DNA of 10,690 bases from Candidatus Rokuibacteriota bacterium (lineage in GTDB: Bacteria; Methylomirabilota; Methylomirabilia; Rokubacteriales; JACOUJ01): positions 1 to 10,690 of the forward strand of contig JACOUJ010000133.1 in assembly GCA_016177865.1 (NCBI GenBank), in the 5' to 3' direction. The position numbers and the translations under genes were made by a program. Below the pieces are notes generated by a model. That model was not told where the DNA came from. It ran no database searches and was given only the letters and a program-made list of their open reading frames with translations. Positions 1 to 6,348 of this stretch are shown here, in pieces. Each line of letters opens with the position of its first letter. Within the stretch, counting starts at the first letter, position 1.

Positions 1-471
1 CCTGGCGATCATTGCACCGAGTGGAATGGCCTCGATTCCTCCGGGAATGGCGTTTCCTATGCTGCCTGGAGTCCCTCCATGTCGGTGGTTGCCGACAACG
101 ACGTTCGGCCGCCCGAGCGCTGTTTCTACGCGAAGAAGCGCGCAAACGCGCGGCCGGACTTTCGCATCAGCATGACAGCGCCGGCCCAGGATTCGGTAGT
201 CGCCGCGCCGTTCGCCGCTAGTGCTTTGGCCCAGGAAGGATATAGGGCAATGGGGGACACGCTCGGGTACACCGTGTCGTGGTTTGTCGACGATCAGCTC
301 GTGGCCTTAGATTCGAACCTGGACCTACCCATCGCAACGCGACTCCTGGATCCCACCCACTGGCAGGCCGGGTCGCACAGCATCCGCGCGAGCTTTTGGG
401 ATGACCACAAGCATTTTGGCTCAGCAAGTATCGTAGTACTAGTACCGCCCAACCCGAAGGAGGGCCCATGA
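1..471 (+). CDS. C-terminal part of a probable exported protein with an Ig-like domain (5' truncated by window)
   Basis: The frame is open from base 1 and gives 156 residues before the stop at 469-471; no start is forced inside the window, so the gene begins further left (a Met at base 79 is internal to the open frame). The last 90 or so residues alternate short beta-strand-like stretches: GYTVSWFVDDQLV, then AGSHSIRASFWDD. This is the pattern of an Ig-like or Big-type beta-sandwich, as found at the ends of secreted proteins. The upstream part (CTEWNGLDSSGNG, WSPSM, PPERC) has two cysteines and is not assigned. A tail like this is also seen after some M64-type metallopeptidase domains, but no catalytic motif is visible, so that is only a possibility. 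It overlaps the RHS gene by 4 bases (ATGA), suggesting co-translation with it. Function unknown. Confidence 0.7.
   Translation, partial: PGDHCTEWNGLDSSGNGVSYAAWSPSMSVVADNDVRPPERCFYAKKRANARPDFRISMTAPAQDSVVAAPFAASALAQEGYRAMGDTLGYTVSWFVDDQLVALDSNLDLPIATRLLDPTHWQAGSHSIRASFWDDHKHFGSASIVVLVPPNPKEGP
457..463 (+). promoter_or_regulatory. Strong Shine-Dalgarno for the RHS gene
   Basis: AAGGAGG lies 4 bases before the ATG at 468, inside the last codons of the upstream gene. It supports ATG 468 as the real start and, with the ATGA overlap, suggests both reinitiation and independent loading. The spacing is on the short side. Confidence 0.75.
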
Positions 472-3400
472 GCAGCCATCGGCACACACTCTCCCTGACC
501 TGTTGTCTTTCCCTCATCGGACTTTCCAGCGTGTCGGTGTGTTTCGCCGGATGGAATGCCGGGCCCGAAGATCCGCCTCCGTGCTGCGTAGCATGCAAGT
601 GCAACCCCGGGGGAGCGCCACCTCCGCCCGGCAACAGCGAGTATTCCTTGTATAGCTACCTGCCGATCAACTACATCGCACTTTTCCCGGGCGTGGCGGC
701 AAGCGCTCGCGGTCCGAGCGGCGCGCCGATGCTGATCCACAACCCCGCGCTCGACTGGGACAAAGACTTTGATGGCAATGGCACACCGGACCTGAAGCAC
801 GAGTACAAATTTGATCTTGAGATGTGGCACACCCACTCAGGACAATTCGACAGTATTGTCGAGTGGCAACTCGTGGTTGATTGGAACCGCGATGGAACCT
901 TCGCTTGTTCGGGGTGCCCGGCACCAAATTACCAGTGTACGGATGAATGCGTTTCTCTGAAGAGAAACATGAGCTACTCCGTGGCGGAGAGCCTACCCAT
1001 ACACGACACGCTGCAGAACCCCGGTATTTACACGGACAGCGGTAATAGCCACAAGTACGCCCCGCTGACCATCTGGAAGGCTCTGCCGAGTCAGGCCACG
1101 CCTAGTAGCGTGGGCGCATACGCCTACGAGCTGAAAGCGACCTATCATGTGGCCGACCCTATTAATGGCGACTATACTCTGGGGCCGAAAACGAACTACG
1201 GAGCGATCCACATTCCGACGATGAGCACGTGGAGCTCCGTGTACGGCCCCAACTGGGTGTCGAGCTTCGATCGACACCTCGAGTTTGCCACGTGCGCGTT
1301 CCCCGGGTGCCCCAATCCTGGCGGACTCAACTTCGACGGGGGCGGCAACAAGAACACCATGATCTGGGTGGACAACCAGAGGGCGATTGCTTTTCCCATG
1401 GGTACGGGGACAGGGGGTAATGCCGCGATTGGGGACGCCCCGATGTACTTGTTCACGGCGAAGACGAAGGACTTCGGCCAAGGGAACGAGAATCTCTGGG
1501 AGCTTCTAACCTATGGCTCGGGCGACCTCGAGTACTACTACCGGGAAAACGCGGGTACAAACTTGAGGGGCAAGCTGCGCGCACTGGTGGACCGGTTCGG
1601 TAACACCACCCTTTTCACGTATTACAGCAGTGGCCAGGTCGCTGGCTACCCGGCGACCGCCACCGACGCCACGGGGGCCGTTTGGACGTGGACGTATCCG
1701 GACTTTCCGAATACCGTGAATGTGACTTATGCCCCTATTTCCGGATCCACCGACACGCAGACCGCCGTCATCCGCAGGGACTCGTACGGACGCGTAAGCT
1801 CTTGGAGCTCTGCGCTCGATGGCTCCAACCATACCCAGGACTTCACGTACGGCACCGTCAACACCTTCAACCAAAACCGGATCGCGACCAAGACGGGCCT
1901 TGGGCAACCTCAGACCACGTACACGTATAGCACTGATTCATTCGCCAAGGACATCGGGTATCTCATCAAGGCAGACAAGACCGACGGGAGCACCACTCTC
2001 CGCAGCACGATCGCATACGAGTGGGCACAGACTTTCGGGTCGGGGGCCGAGTGGAAGAGCCAGAGGAGAGTCGTCTTCAAGGATGAGCGGGACATCCAGG
2101 ACGGGCGCGTCGGGCAGAAGTACTACCTCATGAACAACGGGCGGATCTGGCGCCACCTTACGACCGCTACCTCCGAGATAAGTTCTGATCGGCTGGCGAC
2201 TGACGTTGAATACTATTCCTCCTCGATCTATAAGCAATTCGAGCCCGTGCAGAACATCCAGAAGAAGTGGGACGGGTCAGCCTGGAGCCCCATTCACTAC
2301 GTCACCAAGATATACCGGACAGTCTTGGCCAACGGTGGTACCTGGGCAGGGAAGGGGAGCCTGCCTGCGACCGTCTATGCACCAGATGACCGCGCTAGGT
2401 CCTACAGCTACGATGAAAACACCACCTGTGGTGGCGGTGGGGCTCTCTTGGCTTCCGTAAGCTCAGGGGGCCATACCACCACGTACAACTACGGCTGTGT
2501 TGGCTCTAGCCGCGTGCTGACGCAAGTAGTCGACCCTGCGTCCAATTCGACTGTCTATGGCTACAACAGCTACGGGCAGATCACTTCGCTCACCCTTCCC
2601 GGTCAAACCGAGAATAAGACGTGGGCGTACTATACGACGAGTACGAGCTGCTCCCCCACGGGCGGCAACCTGAACGGCCGCCTCTCGATAGTGAAGGACC
2701 AGGAGGCGAACGCGGGCGCTGGAGGGACCACGACGGAGTACAAATACGACTGCCCCGGTCGGTCCGTCAGCGTGGCGAACCTCAACAATACCTCCGCCAT
2801 CACGCGGCAGACACTCTACGCCTACGATGCGGACGGCAGCTTGACCAAAGTTACCGAGAAGGGCACGATCAGCCCCGACGCCGACATCTCAACCACCTAC
2901 TACTACGACCCCGGGCGGAGGTTGACCAAGGGAGTGGATGCCAAGGGCGACAATCGATACCGTTTCGACGGTTTCGGGAGGCTGACCGCCGAGCAACGTA
3001 CTGACGCTGGCGCCAACTCCACGACGTACTACAGCTACGCCTATGACTCAAAGGGCATGCTGACGGCGGTCACCGATGCCAACAGCAGCACGCTCTACCG
3101 TGACTACGACGTCAGGGGGCGACTGACTCAGAACCGCAATGGGACCGGGAGTTTCACCGAAACCTATGAGCGCACCATCGACTCGCGGCCTACGCACGTC
3201 GCCTACACGAACAGCATGACCCCGTATTCCCCAGCGTTCTCTAGCGACACCTGGTACACCTACGACTACACCTGGGGCGACGAGTACAGCGGTGCTACCT
3301 ACAAAGACTCCAGTGGCGTCAACGGGGCCACGCCTAGTGGGCGCCTGATCGCCATCACGAGTAAGCTCCTCGCGGTGTCCACTAACCCGTATCGTCACGT

Positions 3401-5045
3401 AGTGTACAGGTTTGACCCGACGACTTCCAACGACGACCTCCTCACGATGGTGGAGATCTTCGGCGACGATGACAGCGGATGGGCCGACAGGGATGCAACG
3501 GAGGTCGGGAGCACCCCCGCCAATGAGAACTTCACGCGAGAGTACAAATATACGGTCCGTAACGAGGTCAGCAAGCTCACGGCGACCTTCCCTGGTTTAA
3601 AGACGGAAGATGTCACCTTCGCCTACAACGGAAACGGCACCTCAAGCGTAGTCTGCAACGGAACTAACTGTGCAACTCCGACTGGGTGGAAAACGTCCTA
3701 CGACTACTACAAGAATCAGTGGGCCAAGTCTATCGCGCATACCCTGTCAGGCGTCACCCTTCCTGAGTTGACTTACGGAGGGGATATCACGGGCTATGAC
3801 TTCGATGGGAACCTACTCCATTCAAGTGAAATCCTCGGCGGCCCCTACACGGTGAATGACTACTGGTACGACAGCTTCAACCGATTGACAAAGTACGACA
3901 CGGGGGTCAGTGTCGACGATAACTTCAGCTACTCCTATGATTCGGCTGGAAATCGATTGACGAGGATCAAGTATCCAAAGGCTGGTGGGTCGAGTACCAC
4001 GAGCTACCTGTACGACTACAAGAACCAGCTCACATCGAGTTCTGTCGCTGGCGGTAATACGAGCTATTACTGCTATGACAGCAACGGAAACCTGACGTCT
4101 CAGGCAGAATCGACGGCGTGTGGCACTCAGTCACAGCTCTTCACCTGGGATCTCAGAAACCGATTGGCGAAGGACGACGGGCTCTCCTCGGGCGGACCGT
4201 ACAAGAATGTCGGCTACGATCCGGGCGGCCAACGCGTGTTCGAAACCGACGGCGACTCACTATGGTATTATGTTTGGGATCGGGGCAACCCAATCGCCAA
4301 GTACAAATACAACTTGACGTCTCAAGGCGCAGATCCGCAAGAGTATGTGCTCTACGGTCAAGGCCTGGACACCGCGATCTCGAAATGGGACACGAGCGGC
4401 TTAGGAACCCGATACGATTATCTGAAGGATCGCCTCAACTCTCCTGCCCGTGTGCTGAACGGGAGCACAGTGTCCGCCACCTACCGGTATGAACCCTACG
4501 GTGCGCAGGCCCCTTCGTCGAGCCCGCAGCCCTATCTCGACCGGATTGCCTACACGAGCCGAGAGTACTGCGAGGTGGAGTCGAGTAAGCTCTTGTACTA
4601 CCGCGCAAGATGGTATGACCCAGAAATAGGGAGGTTCATGAGCAGGGACCCGTGGGAGGGATCGTTGGAGAGCCCCCAAACAATGAACAGGTATGCCTAT
4701 GTGGGCGGGAACCCTGTGAGGTTCAATGACCCCGGTGGATTGACGCGGGTGCCGCCAGATGACTCCAAGCCCTGTGACACAAGGTACCCCGACTCGTGGT
4801 GCCAGAAGCAGTGTGAGAAGTGCAAAGCGAAGCGGACAAAATGCCGTGATACCTGTCTCAATTGTCCGGTGGAGAAGGATTACGCCACGGAGTGTGATCG
4901 GCGGCTGTTTAGATCGTGTTGCCTAGAGGACCACTACTGCAAGGCGGGGGAGGGGTACCCGGAAGCGGTCAAGGATAACGGAAACGGCAACACTGTATGG
5001 AGCTGTCAGGCTACCCCTCCCGATCGAGAGCCGTGCCCCAAATGA
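468..5045 (+). CDS. Large exported RHS/YD-repeat protein with cysteine-rich C-terminal tip
   Basis: 1525 residues. Residues 1-27 form a Sec-type signal peptide (basic MSSHRH, hydrophobic core, likely cleavage after CFA). An N-terminal region (about 30-350) has a Pro/Cys patch (PPPCCVACKC), an acidic loop of calcium-binding type at 96-108 (DWDKDFDGNGTPD) and a related DWNRDG at 138. From about 356 to 1320 there are many YD repeats, e.g. YAYDADGSLTKV, YRFDGFGRLTAE, YSYDSAGNRLTR; in known RHS proteins these build a hollow beta-strand shell. The RHS-associated core follows: a DRLNSPARV variant of the usual DHLGS motif near 1321, then YYRARWYDPEIGRF from 1377, SRDP, RYAYVGGNPV and DPGGL at 1421-1425. 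The last 100 residues are a separate cysteine-rich tip. There is no PAAR or other type VI secretion adaptor, so export is probably Sec-dependent with delivery to the periplasm or outside. It overlaps both neighbours by ATGA. The cargo's activity is not recognised. Confidence 0.93.
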   Translation: MSSHRHTLSLTCCLSLIGLSSVSVCFAGWNAGPEDPPPCCVACKCNPGGAPPPPGNSEYSLYSYLPINYIALFPGVAASARGPSGAPMLIHNPALDWDKDFDGNGTPDLKHEYKFDLEMWHTHSGQFDSIVEWQLVVDWNRDGTFACSGCPAPNYQCTDECVSLKRNMSYSVAESLPIHDTLQNPGIYTDSGNSHKYAPLTIWKALPSQATPSSVGAYAYELKATYHVADPINGDYTLGPKTNYGAIHIPTMSTWSSVYGPNWVSSFDRHLEFATCAFPGCPNPGGLNFDGGGNKNTMIWVDNQRAIAFPMGTGTGGNAAIGDAPMYLFTAKTKDFGQGNENLWELLTYGSGDLEYYYRENAGTNLRGKLRALVDRFGNTTLFTYYSSGQVAGYPATATDATGAVWTWTYPDFPNTVNVTYAPISGSTDTQTAVIRRDSYGRVSSWSSALDGSNHTQDFTYGTVNTFNQNRIATKTGLGQPQTTYTYSTDSFAKDIGYLIKADKTDGSTTLRSTIAYEWAQTFGSGAEWKSQRRVVFKDERDIQDGRVGQKYYLMNNGRIWRHLTTATSEISSDRLATDVEYYSSSIYKQFEPVQNIQKKWDGSAWSPIHYVTKIYRTVLANGGTWAGKGSLPATVYAPDDRARSYSYDENTTCGGGGALLASVSSGGHTTTYNYGCVGSSRVLTQVVDPASNSTVYGYNSYGQITSLTLPGQTENKTWAYYTTSTSCSPTGGNLNGRLSIVKDQEANAGAGGTTTEYKYDCPGRSVSVANLNNTSAITRQTLYAYDADGSLTKVTEKGTISPDADISTTYYYDPGRRLTKGVDAKGDNRYRFDGFGRLTAEQRTDAGANSTTYYSYAYDSKGMLTAVTDANSSTLYRDYDVRGRLTQNRNGTGSFTETYERTIDSRPTHVAYTNSMTPYSPAFSSDTWYTYDYTWGDEYSGATYKDSSGVNGATPSGRLIAITSKLLAVSTNPYRHVVYRFDPTTSNDDLLTMVEIFGDDDSGWADRDATEVGSTPANENFTREYKYTVRNEVSKLTATFPGLKTEDVTFAYNGNGTSSVVCNGTNCATPTGWKTSYDYYKNQWAKSIAHTLSGVTLPELTYGGDITGYDFDGNLLHSSEILGGPYTVNDYWYDSFNRLTKYDTGVSVDDNFSYSYDSAGNRLTRIKYPKAGGSSTTSYLYDYKNQLTSSSVAGGNTSYYCYDSNGNLTSQAESTACGTQSQLFTWDLRNRLAKDDGLSSGGPYKNVGYDPGGQRVFETDGDSLWYYVWDRGNPIAKYKYNLTSQGADPQEYVLYGQGLDTAISKWDTSGLGTRYDYLKDRLNSPARVLNGSTVSATYRYEPYGAQAPSSSPQPYLDRIAYTSREYCEVESSKLLYYRARWYDPEIGRFMSRDPWEGSLESPQTMNRYAYVGGNPVRFNDPGGLTRVPPDDSKPCDTRYPDSWCQKQCEKCKAKRTKCRDTCLNCPVEKDYATECDRRLFRSCCLEDHYCKAGEGYPEAVKDNGNGNTVWSCQATPPDREPCPK
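4743..5042 (+). other. Cysteine-rich C-terminal tip of the RHS protein (candidate released cargo)
   Basis: This stretch codes for residues 1426-1525, directly after the DPGGL motif that ends the RHS core. It has 13 cysteines in 100 residues, at tip positions 11, 20, 24, 27, 34, 38, 41, 51, 59, 60, 66, 88 and 98. The middle is a duplicated CX3CX2C motif with six residues between copies (CQKQCEKC and CRDTCLNC), rich in Lys/Arg, followed by ECDRRLFRSCC and a Gly/Asn-rich segment. In polymorphic RHS toxins the tip is the variable effector, often cut off after DPxGL. I see no known nuclease, deaminase or ADP-ribosyltransferase motif here; a disulfide-stabilised extracellular module fits better. 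Confidence 0.7.
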
Positions 5046-6184
5046 GTGCCGCCGCGCGGACTTGGTGTGCCATAAGCAGCGTGCGCGAGTTCTCACCTGC
5101 TTTAGCCGGACTCTTGTTGGTCGCGGCGTTAGGCGGAGCATCGAGAGGCGAGGGGCCAGCAATAGACGCACACTGGCGCGGAGCCAGCGAGTCCGGCACC
5201 GACATCATCGAAGCGCTCCTGTGGCAAGGAGGCACGTTGTACGCTGCAGGGACACAGGGCAATGTTGCTCGGTGGGACGGTAGACGCTGGAGAACGCTCG
5301 GAGGGGGCATGAATGACGACGTGTGCGCGTTGATGTGGGATGGAAGGGCACTGTACGCGGGTGGAGTGTTTACAACTGCCGGGGACGTGGGGGCGAAGGG
5401 CATAGCGAGGTGGGAAGGTTCGGGATGGACTGCGCTCGGGACCGGTGTTGATGGTTTTGTATGTGCGCTAGCATCGGATGGAAGGAACGTCTTTGTCGGT
5501 GGGCGCTTTGCAGCTGCCGGTGATATGAGCGCTAGTAACATCGCGCGATGGGACGGAACGAGGTGGCACTCCGTCGGAACCGGAATGGACAGAGGGGTAG
5601 CAGCCCTCTTGTGGGACGGAGGGACCCTCTATGCGGCTGGGGCGTTCACTACCGCTGGGGACGTGTCGGCGAAGGGCATCGCGCGGTGGGATGGAACGTC
5701 CTGGAGTTCGCTCGGTAGCGGAGTCGGTGGCACCGTATGGGCCTTGCTGCGGGAGGGACCGAGGCTGTACGCAGGAGGGGACTTCAGAACCGCGGGTGGA
5801 GCTCCCGCCGACAATATTGCCTGCTGGGACGGAACGAGCTGGAGTTCGCTCGGGAGTGGAGTGGTTGGCACTGTACGAGCTATGACCTGGGACGGAACGG
5901 AACTATACGCAGGAGGTGACTTCACGGTCGCAGGGGGGATCAAGGCAGGGTGCCTGGCACGGTGGGACGGCGGGGCCTGGAGTGCGTTGGGGAGCATTGT
6001 GGAAGAGTCTAGTGCTCCATTGCCGTCAAAAGGGCCGGAGTGGCTTCGTCCGGAAGGCAACCTTCCTGTAGTGTATGCATTGACTCGCGACGGAACGGGC
6101 CTCTATGCTGGTGGAGCGTTTGCGAGCGTGAGTGGGGTCAAGGTGAACGGGATCGCACGCTGGGTCATTCCTCACAGTCAGTAA
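5042..6184 (+). CDS. Exported seven-bladed beta-propeller-like repeat protein
   Basis: I chose ATG 5042 (380 residues) because it gives an ATGA overlap with the RHS stop, the same junction as upstream, and an uninterrupted signal peptide: basic/polar start, hydrophobic ALAGLLLVAAL at 20-30, then AS/RG. An in-frame ATG at 4997 adds only 15 polar residues. The mature part is almost all repeats with consensus IARWDGtsWssLGsG, then ALxxDGxxLYAGGxFTtAG. Five exact 46-residue units run from residue 75 to 304; a sixth (305-370) carries a 20-residue insertion. A partial unit at the N-terminus (about 46-74) is completed by the C-terminal IARWVIP, as in propellers closed by joining the two ends, giving seven blades. 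Such repeats resemble exported kelch/Rax2-like propellers, which usually bind ligands; no catalytic residues were seen. The ribosome site is weak (GAGAG, 11 bases upstream), so translation probably depends on the RHS gene. Confidence 0.9.
   Translation: MSAAARTWCAISSVREFSPALAGLLLVAALGGASRGEGPAIDAHWRGASESGTDIIEALLWQGGTLYAAGTQGNVARWDGRRWRTLGGGMNDDVCALMWDGRALYAGGVFTTAGDVGAKGIARWEGSGWTALGTGVDGFVCALASDGRNVFVGGRFAAAGDMSASNIARWDGTRWHSVGTGMDRGVAALLWDGGTLYAAGAFTTAGDVSAKGIARWDGTSWSSLGSGVGGTVWALLREGPRLYAGGDFRTAGGAPADNIACWDGTSWSSLGSGVVGTVRAMTWDGTELYAGGDFTVAGGIKAGCLARWDGGAWSALGSIVEESSAPLPSKGPEWLRPEGNLPVVYALTRDGTGLYAGGAFASVSGVKVNGIARWVIPHSQ
5264..6151 (+). repeat. Six tandem 138-bp coding repeats (propeller blades)
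   Basis: Units start at 5264, 5402, 5540, 5678, 5816 and 5954. The first five are each exactly 138 bp (46 codons); the last is 198 bp because of a 60-bp in-frame insertion. Some stretches are still nearly identical at the DNA level: TGGAGTTCGCTCGG is shared by units 4 and 5, and TACGCAGGAGG by the second halves of the same two units, pointing to amplification by duplication. Confidence 0.9.
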
Positions 6185-6286
6185 GCCTCTTCCGCATCGT
6201 CACGTTCAAACTGGTCCTCGCTTTGGATGCCTTCTCGCGCAAGTCCATCGCCGACGTTGTGTGTCCTTCCGGCAAGCGTGCGTGAT
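6185..6286. other. Gap between the propeller gene and the transposon; no gene supported
   Basis: These 102 bp hold no convincing gene and no clear hairpin-plus-T-run terminator for the operon. In one frame the + strand reads VLALDAFSRKS before a stop at 6283-6285, which faintly resembles the first catalytic motif of DDE integrases, but it is too short to call. This is the left flank of the insertion. Confidence 0.5.
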
Positions 6287-6319
6287 GGGTCTCCGGGCGG
6301 ATCCGCCGGAATTCTTACT
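6287..6319 (+). repeat. Left terminal inverted repeat (IRL)
   Basis: Exactly the reverse complement of 10405-10437 over 33 bases, beginning GGGTCTCC and ending TTCTTACT; similarity becomes patchy after that. It contains the palindrome GGCGGATCCGCC. TnpA is expected to bind here. It lies 29 bp downstream of the tnpA stop. Confidence 0.95.
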
Positions 6320-6327
6320 CTGGCGAC

Positions 6328-6338
6328 TTGGGCGCAAT
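6328..6338 (+). repeat. 11-bp direct repeat, copy 1 (near left end)
   Basis: TTGGGCGCAAT, 8 bp inside the left terminal repeat and 10 bp from the tnpA stop. An identical copy sits over the tnpI start at 10216-10226, so the two bracket the tnpI-tnpA gene pair. Confidence 0.6.
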
Positions 6339-6348
6339 CTTGCCCCCC

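Noticed and set aside
4997..5041. Longer start (ATG 4997) for the propeller gene
   Set aside because: It adds 15 polar residues before the signal peptide and buries the start in the RHS gene, whereas ATG 5042 gives an ATGA junction like the one at 468 and a normal signal peptide.
5042..6184. Propeller gene as the RHS immunity protein
   Set aside because: Immunity proteins are usually small and specific to the tip; this is a larger exported symmetric repeat protein. A protective role cannot be excluded but nothing in the sequence shows it.
6181..6285. DDE-integrase-like fragment (VLALDAFSRKS) in the left gap
   Set aside because: Only about ten residues resemble the first Asp motif of retroviral-type integrases; no other motif, no start, and most of the frame upstream overlaps the propeller gene. 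Could be chance.
6172..6286. Minus-strand peptide MDLREKASKARTSLN... ending within the propeller gene
   Set aside because: Too short, no ribosome site, and overlaps the 3' end of the propeller gene.
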